Counted from the first letter of the stretch, positions 15,503 through 24,470 are shown. The stretch is DNA of 33,683 bases from Candidatus Scybalocola faecigallinarum (GCA_018711005.1 DVIT01000035.1:1-33683), one strand, 5' to 3'. Numbers and translations are program-made. Notes: a model not told the origin generated them from the sequence alone.

Positions 15503-16153
15503 ATGGATAAAGAATTTAAGATCGTTTACCAGGGCGCAAGCCATGAGATCGAGGAAAAAAAGTCCCGCTTTATTGCGGATATTGCTCCCGTGGCTACCCA
15601 GGAGGAAGCGCTGGAGTTTATTGAAAATATACGGAAACAGTATTGGGATGCCAGGCACCATTGCTATGCCTACCTGATCGGGGACCGGGATGAAATTTCC
15701 CGGTGCAGCGATGACGGGGAGCCGGCTCAGACTGCCGGACGGCCTATGCTGGATGTGCTGTGCGGCGCAGGGCTTCATAACGTGGTGGCTGTGGTGACCC
15801 GTTATTTTGGCGGGACCCTGCTTGGAACCGGCGGACTGGTCCGTGCTTATTCCCGGGCTGTATCCTCAGGCCTTGAAGCCTGCCGGATCCTGACCCGGGA
15901 ATATTGTGAAAAGCTTGAGATCACCTGTGACTATACGTCTCTTGGAAAGATCCAGTATATTGCAGGCTCTATGGAGATTTCCTGTCTGGATTCCCAGTAC
16001 ACGGACCGTGTGGTTACAGCCTGGCTTGTCCGGGAAGAACAAAAAGCTTCCTTTATTAAAAAGCTGACAGAGGCTACCAGCGGACAGGCGCAGATCCAAA
16101 GCCTTGGAAAATGCTTTGCCGCTTTTGAAGGCAGAGATGTGATCTTATTATAA
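15503..16153 (+). CDS. YigZ/IMPACT family protein
   Basis: This 216-residue protein belongs to the UPF0029/IMPACT family (YigZ in E. coli, YvyE in Bacillus). The N-terminal signature is clear: KKSRFIADIAPV, ARHHCYAYLIG, SDDGEPAQTAGRPMLDVL and VVTRYFGGTLLGTGGLVRAYS. A smaller C-terminal domain with ferredoxin-like fold follows from about residue 140. The length is typical. Its role is uncertain; relatives affect translation or stress responses. AGGAG lies about eight bases before the ATG. It is divergent from the PBP gene and convergent with the LysR gene. Confidence 0.9.
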   Translation: MDKEFKIVYQGASHEIEEKKSRFIADIAPVATQEEALEFIENIRKQYWDARHHCYAYLIGDRDEISRCSDDGEPAQTAGRPMLDVLCGAGLHNVVAVVTRYFGGTLLGTGGLVRAYSRAVSSGLEACRILTREYCEKLEITCDYTSLGKIQYIAGSMEISCLDSQYTDRVVTAWLVREEQKASFIKKLTEATSGQAQIQSLGKCFAAFEGRDVILL

Positions 16154-16170
16154 AGCGCTGACTATTGCAG

Positions 16171-16208
16171 GGCTTTGGCTGAGGACCGGCGGATGCCGGT
16201 GCAAAGCC
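16171..16208. terminator. Convergent hairpin between yigZ-type and lysR-type genes
   Basis: GGCTTTG (16171-16177) pairs with CAAAGCC (16202-16208), enclosing a second stem ACCGGC/GCCGGT. No T run follows on either strand, so termination here is a guess based on position between two converging genes. Confidence 0.4.
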
Positions 16209-16214
16209 TTGGGA

Positions 16215-17138
16215 TCAGCCTTCGGTAATGTAGCCGATATTGTCAGGCTCCGGAAGCCAGGGTTCTTCGTATTGCTTCAGAATATCTCTTAAAGCCAGCA
16301 TGGGCTCGGTAACAAATTTATCTTTGTGATAAACAAGATAAAAGGACCTGTCCCATGCATTTTCTTTGTTTAAATAAATGCGCAGGCTGCCGTTTTTCAG
16401 CTCGCTTTCCACAAGACGCACGGAAATGGCAGTGAGACACTGATTGTATAAAACAATGCGTTTAATGGCATCGGGACATCCGGCTTCGCAGATGATGTGG
16501 AGAGGTATATTGACGCGGGTCATATAATCTGTAAAAAGCTTACGGGTACCGCTCCCGGCTTCCCGAAGAACAAAGTTATAATCTCTCAGCTGTGAAATAT
16601 GGACCTGGGGCATACGGGAAATTGGGTGGTCAGGCGCTGCTGCCAAAACCAGATAGTCCCTGGCGACAGGAATGCTGATCAGTTCCGGGCTTTCCACGAT
16701 CCCTTCCACGATCCCAATGTCCAGCTGGGATTTCAGAAGCATTTCTTCAATGGTGCGGGTATTTCCTACATATGTATATTGGGAAAGGGTATGGATCTTC
16801 CGGTTAAGGTCATTAATGATCCCCGGAAGCAGGCATGTGCCTACAGTGACCGTTGCGCCAAGGCGCAGGCTGGTCCCTTTTTCCATGCCGCTCATGGCGT
16901 CTTCTAAAAGCTTATACTGTTCCAGAGTGCGTACGGCATAGCTGAACAAAGTTTTGCCTTCCGGAGTGATAAACAGCTTTTTGGATAAGCGTTCAAAAAG
17001 ACGAACCCTGTAATGTTCCTCCAGTTCCCGTATCGCCTGACTGACTGTAGGCTGAGAAATATAACAATTCTGGGCTGCTGCACTCATTTTTCCTGTGCGC
17101 GCCACTTCTACAAAGATCCTGAGATGACGCAGAGTCAT
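16215..17138 (-). CDS. LysR-type transcriptional regulator
   Basis: This 307-residue protein is a LysR-family activator/repressor. Residues 1-60 form the winged helix-turn-helix (MTLRHLRIFVEVARTGKMSA; then SQPTVSQAIRELEEHYRVRLFER). Residues about 90-295 form the two-lobed effector domain (LRLGATVTVGTCLLPGII; DIGIVEGIVESPELI; REAGSGTRKLF). AGGAGG on the minus strand (plus 17144-17149) precedes the ATG. It is divergent, across 179 bases, from the flavoprotein/sulfite-reductase-like pair and probably controls that pair; the effector is unknown but may be a sulfur compound. Confidence 0.9.
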   Translation of the reverse strand: MTLRHLRIFVEVARTGKMSAAAQNCYISQPTVSQAIRELEEHYRVRLFERLSKKLFITPEGKTLFSYAVRTLEQYKLLEDAMSGMEKGTSLRLGATVTVGTCLLPGIINDLNRKIHTLSQYTYVGNTRTIEEMLLKSQLDIGIVEGIVESPELISIPVARDYLVLAAAPDHPISRMPQVHISQLRDYNFVLREAGSGTRKLFTDYMTRVNIPLHIICEAGCPDAIKRIVLYNQCLTAISVRLVESELKNGSLRIYLNKENAWDRSFYLVYHKDKFVTEPMLALRDILKQYEEPWLPEPDNIGYITEG

Positions 17139-17317
17139 AAAAACCTCCTCAAACCCTTACTGCACGTTTTATGTAAAAAGGCAGTAATAGCTTTTACCTA
17201 TGATTATGATTATAAAATATCACTTTTATTAAATTATATCAAGTGTTATACTGTAGATAATGTACAAGGTTACAGCAGTCCGGAAAGCCGGATTGCCGTC
17301 TAAGAGAGGAGAAAGGC

Positions 17318-18949
17318 ATGGACGTTTTAATTATCGGCGGAGTGGCTGCCGGAACAAAAACTGCCGCAAAAATTAAAAGGGAGGATCCATCGGCTCGTGT
17401 AACCCTTCTGACAAAGAGCCGGGATGTTTCCTATGCAGGCTGCGGCCTGCCCTATTATGTGGGGGATGTGATCCATGATAAAGCTTCCCTGATCGTAAAT
17501 ACCCCGGAAAGCTTTTCAAAGCTTACCGGGGTAACAGTCGTTACACTAACAGAAGCTGTGTCTGTGGACAGGGAGGCTAAAAAAGTTATTGCCAGAGGTG
17601 TGGAGGATGGCCAGGAGCATACGTATCATTATGATAAGCTGGTCATTGCCACAGGAGCGCGTCCGGCAAAGCCGCCGGTAGAAGGGACCGATCTGGAGGG
17701 CGTATATTTTATGCGTACACCGGAGGATGCCATTGCCGTGCGTGGTGCTGTGGACCAGGGCGGCGTGAAGCGTGCCGTTGTGGCAGGCGCCGGGCTTATA
17801 GGACTTGAGGTTGCGGAAAATCTGGCTGCACGGGGCGTAATGGTGTCTGTGATCGATATGGCGGATCAGATCCTGCCGGGATTTGACCGGGAGATGGCCG
17901 ATTATGTGGAAAACTGGCTGGCAGACCACGACATTATGACCTTTACAGGAACCCGGCTGGAAGCTATCCTTGGAGAAGGCCATGTCCAGAAGGTTAAGAC
18001 CAGCCGCCGGGCCATGAAGGCCGATCTGGTCGTTCTTGCCGCAGGGATCCGTCCCAATACAGAGTTTTTAAAGGACAGCGGCATTGAGTTATGGCCGGAC
18101 GGGACCATCCGGGTGGATGAGTATTTAAGAACCTGCGACGAAAATATTTATGCACTTGGAGATTGTGCCAGCGTGACAAACCGCCTGACCGGACAGCGGG
18201 CCTGGTCGCCTATGGGATCTTCTGCCAACATGGAAGGCCGGATTGCCGCCAGAAATATATGCGGGGAGCGTGTGAAGTATCCCGGTGTTCTGGGAACGGC
18301 AGTGGCAAAGCTGCCCCAGCTGAATGTGGGCCGCACCGGTCTGAGTGAAAAGGATGCAAAGGCTCTGGGCCATGATGTTGTCACTGCGTTATGTGTGGTG
18401 GATGATAAGGCCAGCTATTATCCCGGATTCAGCAACTTTATCATTAAGCTGACAGCCGACCGGACTACTGACCAGTTCCTTGGGATCCAGGTCCTTGGCA
18501 GCGGTGCAGTGGATAAAGTGGTGGACATTGCAGTGATGGCATTGTCTATGAATGCGAAAGTGTCCGATATGGAAGATCTGGATCTGGCCTATGCGCCGCC
18601 GTTTTCTACAGCCATCCATCCTTTGGTAACGGCAGTGAATGTGCTGAAAAATAAAATGACCGGGCGCATGGATTCCATGACTCCGGCTCAGTTCGCTGCC
18701 GGGGAGGCTGAGGGCTGGGACATCGTGGATCTGGGAAAGGCGCCTTCTATTGACGGAGCCAGGTTTGTGCAGCTGGAGGATGTAAAGCCGGGTTATGATG
18801 GACTGAGCAAGGATAAGCCGCTGCTCCTGGTATGTACCCGGGGACGCAGGGCTTATATGAGCCAGGTGCAGTTAAAGGCCTCCGGCTATGAGAATACCAA
18901 AGTTCTTGAAGGCGGACTGACCTTTAACAATGTAAGTGACGATGAGTAA
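17318..18949 (+). CDS. CoA-disulfide reductase/persulfide reductase-like flavoprotein with C-terminal rhodanese domain
   Basis: This 543-residue FAD enzyme belongs to the CoA-disulfide reductase (NADH oxidase, persulfide reductase) family. It has an N-terminal FAD fold (LIIGGVAAGTKTAAKI), the single redox Cys in SYAGCGLPYYVGD (Cys43 region), an NAD(P) fold (AVVAGAGLIGLEVAENLA), an FAD motif (YALGDCASV) and a dimerisation domain (AYAPPFSTAIHPL). From about residue 445 a rhodanese domain follows with active loop CTRGRR (in LLLVCTRGRRAYM), so its Cys is kept. Known relatives reduce CoA persulfide or polysulfide with NAD(P)H. GAGAGGAGAAAGG precedes the ATG. It is 42 bases upstream of a sulfite-reductase-like gene, presumably in one operon. 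Confidence 0.9.
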   Translation: MDVLIIGGVAAGTKTAAKIKREDPSARVTLLTKSRDVSYAGCGLPYYVGDVIHDKASLIVNTPESFSKLTGVTVVTLTEAVSVDREAKKVIARGVEDGQEHTYHYDKLVIATGARPAKPPVEGTDLEGVYFMRTPEDAIAVRGAVDQGGVKRAVVAGAGLIGLEVAENLAARGVMVSVIDMADQILPGFDREMADYVENWLADHDIMTFTGTRLEAILGEGHVQKVKTSRRAMKADLVVLAAGIRPNTEFLKDSGIELWPDGTIRVDEYLRTCDENIYALGDCASVTNRLTGQRAWSPMGSSANMEGRIAARNICGERVKYPGVLGTAVAKLPQLNVGRTGLSEKDAKALGHDVVTALCVVDDKASYYPGFSNFIIKLTADRTTDQFLGIQVLGSGAVDKVVDIAVMALSMNAKVSDMEDLDLAYAPPFSTAIHPLVTAVNVLKNKMTGRMDSMTPAQFAAGEAEGWDIVDLGKAPSIDGARFVQLEDVKPGYDGLSKDKPLLLVCTRGRRAYMSQVQLKASGYENTKVLEGGLTFNNVSDDE

Positions 18950-18991
18950 TACCTGTATGGCCTTAAAGGACAGGCCGGAAAAGGAGGAAAT

Positions 18992-19945
18992 ATGGCGACT
19001 TTAACAGTAAGTGCAGAAAATGAAAAACGTGTAAAAGCCATGGGCTTTTTAAGCAACAAGGGAACAGATAATTTTTCCGCAAGGATCATTACGGTAAATG
19101 GAAAGATCAATGCCAGCCAGATGGAGTGCATTGCTAATGCGGCACGGCTGTATGGCAACGGTGTTGTAACATTTACTACCCGTCTGACCGTGGAGGTTCA
19201 GGGGATCCCTTATGAAAAGATCGGGGAGTTTCAGGAGTACATAGGGAAGGAAGGCCTTGTGACCGGCGGGACCGGTTCTAAGGTGCGTCCGGTAGTTTCC
19301 TGTAAGGGAACCACATGCCAGTATGGCCTTATTGATACGTTTGCTTTATCTGAAGAGATCCATCACCGGTTTTTTGAGGGCTATGCTTCTGTGCGTCTGC
19401 CCCATAAGTTTAAGATTGCTGTGGGCGGATGTCCCAATAACTGCGTAAAGCCGGATCTTAATGATCTGGGCATTATCGGACAGCGGATTCCGGATTTTGA
19501 TGAGGACTGCTGCAACGGATGTAAAAAGTGTTCTGTAGAAGCGGCATGTCCCATGGGCGCAGCCAAGGTTGTGGACGGGCTTTTGGAAATGGACAAGAGC
19601 ATTTGCAATAACTGCGGACGCTGCATTGGCAAGTGCCGTTTTGACGCCATTGAAGGCGGACAGACCGGATATAAGATTTATATTGGCGGACGCTGGGGCA
19701 AGAAGGTTGCCCAGGGCCGTGCGCTGACAAAGATCTTTACGGACAAAGAAGAAGCTTTAAACGTGATCGAAAAAGCCATCCTGCTGTTTAGAGAGCAGGG
19801 CAAGACCGGTGAGCGTTTTTCACAGACCGTAGACCGCCTTGGCTTTGAAAATGTGGAGCAGATGCTCCTATCTGATGATATTTTGAACAGAAAGCAGGAG
19901 ATCCTTGAGGCAGCCCTCCATATCACCGGAGGCGCTACCTGCTGA
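18992..19945 (+). CDS. DsrA/AsrC-like siroheme sulfite (nitrite) reductase with two-cluster ferredoxin domain
   Basis: This 317-residue protein resembles small anaerobic sulfite reductase subunits (COG2221 type). An N-terminal ferrodoxin-like half (RIITVNGKINASQMECIANAA, TFTTRLTVEVQGIP) is followed by the siroheme/[4Fe-4S] Cys sets SCKGTTC (Cys104, Cys109; spacing four rather than the more usual five) and GGCPNNC (Cys147, Cys151). A ferredoxin insert holds two further cluster sites: Cys174/177/180/186 and Cys205/208/211/215. It probably reduces sulfite to sulfide in the cytoplasm; nitrite is an alternative. AGGAGG lies just before the ATG. It is cotranscribed with the upstream flavoprotein gene, which could supply electrons or handle the sulfide product. 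Confidence 0.87.
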   Translation: MATLTVSAENEKRVKAMGFLSNKGTDNFSARIITVNGKINASQMECIANAARLYGNGVVTFTTRLTVEVQGIPYEKIGEFQEYIGKEGLVTGGTGSKVRPVVSCKGTTCQYGLIDTFALSEEIHHRFFEGYASVRLPHKFKIAVGGCPNNCVKPDLNDLGIIGQRIPDFDEDCCNGCKKCSVEAACPMGAAKVVDGLLEMDKSICNNCGRCIGKCRFDAIEGGQTGYKIYIGGRWGKKVAQGRALTKIFTDKEEALNVIEKAILLFREQGKTGERFSQTVDRLGFENVEQMLLSDDILNRKQEILEAALHITGGATC

Positions 19946-19978
19946 TCTTTTGCAGAAAGGGGCTGTGAAAGGCCTGTA

Positions 19979-20021
19979 AAAAAGAACGCTTTCAGTCATA
20001 AATGCTGGAGGCGTTCTTTTT
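19979..20021 (+). terminator. Terminator of the sulfur operon
   Basis: AAAGAACGC (19981-19989) pairs with GCGTTCTTT (20011-20019), with a short inner stem (CAG/CTG), and is followed by further T residues. Confidence 0.82.
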
Positions 20022-20115
20022 GTCTGTGGAGATGATCTGTACAGACAAAAAGATTGAAATATTACCCCATTTAGGCTATGATAGAAATGCATACTCCGTT
20101 TAAAGGAGGTGGCTT

Positions 20116-21117
20116 ATGGTGGCAGAAGTATCCGGAAGCTTTGAATACGAGCATAAAATAAGTCTTACGGAGGTCCTGGAAGAATTGACCAGGAAGGAAC
20201 TGATCAGTCTTTGCAAGCGCCACGGGATGCACCGCTATTCCGACCTGAACAAGTCTGGTCTGATAGAGGCCATTTCCCGGTATATTTTAACAAAAAAGGT
20301 GCTTTACAATTACTTTGTCTGTATGAATGACAGTGAAATCGAATATGTGCGTATGGCCAGGGATTATGACGGTATCGTAGATGAGGCGGAACCGGAGGCA
20401 TTATCCTATATGATCATCGGCGGCTATGCCGGCTTTACAAAAAATCTGAAATTTGGGATCCCATGGGAGGTCCTGGAATGTTTCGATGCTTTGGATACAG
20501 AGGATTTTGAAAGGCAGAGGAAGCGTATCTGCCTTATAGGAAATTACAGCCATATTGCCAATTATCTGTATGGCGTGACGCCCCCTATGCAGATCGTTAA
20601 AATGTTCAATCAGCACGAAAAGAAAAAGACGGATTGGGAAGAAGTGATCCATACATACAAGATCATTGAAAAGTACAGAAGTGATTTTGTGTATGTGGAC
20701 GGGTATTTTGTAGATACTATATTTAAGAAAAATTATGAGGAGCTGTTAAAGCTCCAGGGGAATATTCCCTATTACACGCCCTCACAGGCAGAAGTGGAGG
20801 AATGGTGCCAGATCGGCTTTCCTACCTCTACCGGGTATATTATAGAGCTGTACCGGTATATGACCCAGCAGCTGTGGATCGATCAGGATATGGCAGCAGA
20901 TGTTTGCTTTATGCTGGATAATACCATACATATCGGCTGTACCCTGAAAAGTGTCCGGGACGAGCTGGAGCGATGCGGCGTCCGGTGCCGGACAAAGCGC
21001 CAGCACCGTGAGTTTGAGGTGCTTTTAAAAAATCTCATCGATCATTCCAGGATGATCATTTACAGAGGCTTTACTCCGGCGGAGGCTGCAAGGCTGCAGC
21101 CGGACAGAGAAGTATAA
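20116..21117 (+). CDS. Conserved hypothetical protein with SAP/Rho-N-like N-terminal motif
   Basis: I do not recognise this 333-residue protein as a named family. Residues about 18-53 (LEELTRKELISLCKRHGM, then YSDLNKSGLIEAISRYI) look like a SAP or Rho N-terminal helix-extended-loop-helix motif, which in other proteins binds nucleic acid. The remainder is rich in aromatic and charged residues, with no membrane helix or signal peptide, and a basic stretch near 295-305 (RCRTKRQHREFEVLLKNL). AAAGGAGGTGG (20101-20111) precedes the ATG. Only 27 bases separate it from dapB, so the two are probably cotranscribed. Confidence 0.75.
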   Translation: MVAEVSGSFEYEHKISLTEVLEELTRKELISLCKRHGMHRYSDLNKSGLIEAISRYILTKKVLYNYFVCMNDSEIEYVRMARDYDGIVDEAEPEALSYMIIGGYAGFTKNLKFGIPWEVLECFDALDTEDFERQRKRICLIGNYSHIANYLYGVTPPMQIVKMFNQHEKKKTDWEEVIHTYKIIEKYRSDFVYVDGYFVDTIFKKNYEELLKLQGNIPYYTPSQAEVEEWCQIGFPTSTGYIIELYRYMTQQLWIDQDMAADVCFMLDNTIHIGCTLKSVRDELERCGVRCRTKRQHREFEVLLKNLIDHSRMIIYRGFTPAEAARLQPDREV

Positions 21118-21144
21118 TTACTGAACAGATAAGGAGAGATGGAT

Positions 21145-21906
21145 ATGTCAAAAACAAAAATTATTATGCATGGCTGCAACGGAGCTATGGGCCAGGTGAT
21201 CAGCCGTCTGGCTGCAGAAGATGAAAACGTGGAGATCGTGGCAGGTCTGGATATTGCCGATAAAGGTCTTTATGAATATCCGGTCTATGTGGATCCGGTG
21301 GACTGCCAGGTCCAGGCCGATGTGATCGTTGACTTTTCCGTTGCCCCGGCAGTAGACCGGCTGCTGGACTTTGCTCTGGAAAAGAAGCTTCCCCTTGTTT
21401 TATGTACTACAGGTTTGAATGAAGCTCAGCTTAAACGGGTGGATGAGGCGGCAAAGGAGATCCCTCTGCTGCGTTCTGCTAATATGTCCTTAGGCGTAAA
21501 TCTTGTGTTTAAGCTGGCTGCTGCTGCAGCTTCCGTGCTGGCTAAAAACGGTTATGATATTGAGATCGTGGAGAAGCATCATAATAAAAAGCTGGATGCG
21601 CCTTCCGGAACTGCGCTGGCTATTGCAGACGCCATGAATGAAGTGTTAAATCATGAATATACATATAAAATGGACCGGAGCAATATGCACGAGCGCCGGG
21701 ATCCTAAAGAAATCGGCATCCAGGCTGTCCGCGGCGGCAATATTGTAGGGGAGCATGAGGTCTTTTTCTGCGGCACTGATGAGGTGGTAGAGATCCGTCA
21801 TACAGCTTACTCTAAAGCAATTTTCGGCAAGGGCGCTATTGAGTCTGCTGTATATTTAAAAGACAAGGCGCCGGGAATGTACTCTATGGCAGATGTGATC
21901 GGCTGA
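21145..21906 (+). CDS. dapB: 4-hydroxy-tetrahydrodipicolinate reductase
   Basis: This 253-residue enzyme reduces hydroxy-tetrahydrodipicolinate with NAD(P)H in the diaminopimelate/lysine pathway, supplying peptidoglycan and, in spore formers, dipicolinate precursors. The nucleotide-binding loop GCNGAMGQVI is at the N-end, the VLCTTGL segment and the catalytic motif EKHHNKKLDAPSGTA are in the middle, and the C-terminal FGKGAIESAVYL segment is normal. ATG 21145 is chosen over the ATG at 21139 because AAGGAG (21131-21136) is eight bases before it. nadE follows after 50 bases. Confidence 0.95.
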   Translation: MSKTKIIMHGCNGAMGQVISRLAAEDENVEIVAGLDIADKGLYEYPVYVDPVDCQVQADVIVDFSVAPAVDRLLDFALEKKLPLVLCTTGLNEAQLKRVDEAAKEIPLLRSANMSLGVNLVFKLAAAAASVLAKNGYDIEIVEKHHNKKLDAPSGTALAIADAMNEVLNHEYTYKMDRSNMHERRDPKEIGIQAVRGGNIVGEHEVFFCGTDEVVEIRHTAYSKAIFGKGAIESAVYLKDKAPGMYSMADVIG

Positions 21907-21956
21907 CCTGCTTTGGGACAGCCGGAAACTATTTTGGGTGAATGAGGTTTTGTATA

Positions 21957-23867
21957 ATGAATGACGGTTTTATCAGAGTTGCGGCGGCAACGCCGAAAAT
22001 CCGGGTGGCGGATTGTGAGTATAATGCCGGCCAGATGGCCCGGTGTATCCGGGACGCCTGCCGGGAAGGGGCAAAGCTTATTGTATTTCCCGAGCTTTGT
22101 GTGACCGGCTATACATGCGGGGACCTGTTTTTGCAAAGCAGTCTTTTACAGGGGGCCATCAATGGGCTGCAGGAGATCGTAAAGCTTTCAATGAACGAAG
22201 ATATTCTTATTGTGGCAGGGCTTCCTATGGTGTTTTTCCACAAGCTTTATAATGTGGGCGCCGTTATACAAAAGGGACGGATCCTTGGGCTGGTGCCAAA
22301 GGAAAACATTCCCAACTATTCGGAATTTTATGAAGCGCGGCATTTTAATCCGGGACCGGTAAAGCCGGTTAAGGTCAGAGTCCTTGACCAGGACACATGG
22401 TTTGGCAGCAAGCTTTTGTTTTCCTGTGTGAATATGCCGGATTTTGTCCTGGCTCTGGAAATCTGCGAGGATTTATGGGTGCCTGCACCGCCCAGTATCG
22501 GCCATGCCTGCGCAGGGGCTACGGTGATCGCCAATCTGTCCGCCAGCGATGAGGTGACCGGCAAGGATATGTACCGCCGGGCCCTGGTAAGCGGCCAGTC
22601 TGCACGGCTGGTATGCGGTTATGTTTATGCCGACGCCGGAGACGGCGAGTCCTCTACAGATCTGGTTTTTGGCGGCCATAACCTGATCGCGGAAAACGGT
22701 GTGATCTTAAAAGAGTCCGGCCGTTTTGAAAATCAGATCATCTACGGAGATGTGGACCTGGAAAAGCTGGCGGCAGAACGGCGCCGCATGACAACGTTTA
22801 TGCCCTGGGGACAGGAAGATTATATTAGCGTGGACTTTGAAATGGGTATTGTCCGCACCCAGCTGGACCGGTTTATTGATCCTGCGCCTTTTGTGCCGTC
22901 GGATATGGCTCAAAGGGAGAAGCGGTGTGAGGAAATATTAAAGATCCAGGCACTGGGACTTAAAAAGCGTCTGGAGCATACCGGAAGCCCCTGCTGTGTG
23001 GTGGGCATTTCCGGAGGCCTGGATTCCACCCTGGCTCTGCTGGTCATTGTCCGTGCATTTGATATGCTGGGCCTTGACCGGAAAAATATTATTGCCGTGA
23101 CCATGCCCTGCTTTGGTACAACGGACCGGACCTATAACAATGCGTGCAGCCTTGTAACGGCTTTGGGAGCGACTCTTAAGGAAGTGGATATAAAGGCGGC
23201 GGTGCGGACGCATTTTGAAGATATAGGCCATGATGAAAGCGTCCATGATGTGACCTATGAAAACTGTCAGGCCAGGGAGCGGACCCAGGTGCTGATGGAT
23301 ATTGCCAATCAGAAAAACGGCCTTGTGGTGGGTACCGGAGATATGTCTGAGCTGGCTTTGGGATGGGCCACCTATAACGGGGATCACATGTCCATGTACG
23401 GGGTGAATGCATCTGTGCCTAAAACACTGGTGCGCCATCTTGTGCGGTATTACGCAGACACAGCCACAGACGCAACGCTTAAGGAAACGCTGCTGGATGT
23501 GCTGGATACGCCGGTGAGCCCGGAGCTGATCCCACCCAAGGATGGCCAGATCTCCCAGAAAACAGAGGATCTTGTAGGACCTTACCAGCTTCATGACTTT
23601 TATTTATATTATGTGATGCGCTTTGGCTTCAGACCGTCCAAGATCTACCGCATGGCCTGCCTGGCTTTTGAGGGCGTCTATGATCCTGAGATTATTTTAA
23701 AATGGCTTAAAAAGTTTTACTGGCGGTTCTTTTCACAGCAGTTTAAGCGTTCCTGTCTCCCGGACGGACCCAAGGTGGGAAGTGTTGCCCTCTCACCCCG
23801 GGGCGACTGGCGTATGCCAAGCGATGCCAGTGTGGCCCTGTGGCAGAAGGATCTGGAAAAGCTTTAA
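21957..23867 (+). CDS. nadE: Glutamine-dependent NAD(+) synthetase
   Basis: This 636-residue two-domain enzyme amidates deaminated NAD using ammonia from glutamine, the last step of NAD synthesis. The N-terminal glutaminase (nitrilase fold) shows the Glu-Lys-Cys triad in LIVFPELCVTGYTCGD, LVPKENIPNY and LEICEDLW. The C-terminal synthetase has the ATP loop GISGGLDSTLALLV and TGDMSELALGWATYNGDHM. The length is typical of the large glutamine-using form. ATG 21957 is favoured over the in-frame ATG at 21942 because TGAGG (21943-21947) lies nine bases before it, while the earlier ATG lacks a site; the difference is five residues. Confidence 0.95.
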   Translation: MNDGFIRVAAATPKIRVADCEYNAGQMARCIRDACREGAKLIVFPELCVTGYTCGDLFLQSSLLQGAINGLQEIVKLSMNEDILIVAGLPMVFFHKLYNVGAVIQKGRILGLVPKENIPNYSEFYEARHFNPGPVKPVKVRVLDQDTWFGSKLLFSCVNMPDFVLALEICEDLWVPAPPSIGHACAGATVIANLSASDEVTGKDMYRRALVSGQSARLVCGYVYADAGDGESSTDLVFGGHNLIAENGVILKESGRFENQIIYGDVDLEKLAAERRRMTTFMPWGQEDYISVDFEMGIVRTQLDRFIDPAPFVPSDMAQREKRCEEILKIQALGLKKRLEHTGSPCCVVGISGGLDSTLALLVIVRAFDMLGLDRKNIIAVTMPCFGTTDRTYNNACSLVTALGATLKEVDIKAAVRTHFEDIGHDESVHDVTYENCQARERTQVLMDIANQKNGLVVGTGDMSELALGWATYNGDHMSMYGVNASVPKTLVRHLVRYYADTATDATLKETLLDVLDTPVSPELIPPKDGQISQKTEDLVGPYQLHDFYLYYVMRFGFRPSKIYRMACLAFEGVYDPEIILKWLKKFYWRFFSQQFKRSCLPDGPKVGSVALSPRGDWRMPSDASVALWQKDLEKL

Positions 23868-23921
23868 AGATCTTTGGCCTGCCCGGCTGTGACACCATTA
23901 AAAAAGCAGATGCCAACGGCG

Positions 23922-23980
23922 AAGCCCCCGGGCGCCTTGCGGGCTGCAAACGCATGCCTTTGGCGCCGCGGGGGCTTTTT
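23922..23980 (+). terminator. Terminator after nadE
   Basis: AAGCCCCCGGGCGCC (from 23922) pairs with GGCGCCGCGGGGGCTT (to about 23977) around a longer loop, followed by T residues. The bases between the nadE stop and this stem encode, in another frame, a short Spx/ArsC-like peptide that has no start codon of its own. Confidence 0.85.
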
Positions 23981-24020
23981 ATGCCTGCAAGGGCGCTTAA
24001 GCCGGGGAATACAGGAGGGA

Positions 24021-24470
24021 TCACTGCTGTGTGGGCCGGGCCTTGTTCAGCGCTTTTTCGATAGACTGGGTGAGCAGCTGGTAAGTGTATTGGCTGGATG
24101 CGTCGTAAGTGATTTCCGAAAGCGGCACATTTCCGGCCAGCTGGGTGCTGATGTCTTCCATGCAGGTTTCCAGGAGCGGGTACATGGTGGCAACAGATTC
24201 TTCCAGGTTGACCAGGCTGACGCCGTTAATGTGATCCCCGTCTACGGTGACGGCCACATCCACCGTATTATTGTTAAGTACAAGAGAGGATGTATATACG
24301 CCCGGAATGTAGGTTGAAGATGTATTGACGGCCGGCAGATCGGAGTCGTTTTTTCGGCTGCCGAACATAAATACAAGGAGCAGGATGAGGATAACGGCAA
24401 ACACGAGAAAGACTGCCGTATAGATGATTTCTTTCATGCGGACGACAACGATATGTGTTTTTGATTTCAT
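24021..24470 (-). CDS. Small membrane-anchored protein with FMN-bind-like outer domain
   Basis: This 149-residue protein begins with a short basic segment (MKSKTHIVVVRMKEI) and a single strong membrane helix (IIYTAVFLVFAVILILLLVF). The outer part (YIPGVYTSSLVLNNNTVDVA, VTVDGDHINGVSLVNLEES, then YDASSQYTYQLLTQSIEKAL) has the layout of FMN-bind/MetI-like domains, including a Gly-x-Tyr-x-Ser start and a C-terminal Ala-Leu helix, but lacks the usual SGAT motif for covalent flavin. The ATG at 24470 is used because the minus-strand GGAGGG (plus 24476-24481) is just before it. It is divergent from addB. Function unknown. Confidence 0.72.
   Translation of the reverse strand: MKSKTHIVVVRMKEIIYTAVFLVFAVILILLLVFMFGSRKNDSDLPAVNTSSTYIPGVYTSSLVLNNNTVDVAVTVDGDHINGVSLVNLEESVATMYPLLETCMEDISTQLAGNVPLSEITYDASSQYTYQLLTQSIEKALNKARPTQQ

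Noticed and set aside
17139-17317. Defined LysR operator and promoter in the divergent gap
   Set aside because: The gap is AT-rich with several partial ATA/TAT pairs and -10-like boxes, but none forms a convincing T-N11-A palindrome or a full promoter with a good -35.
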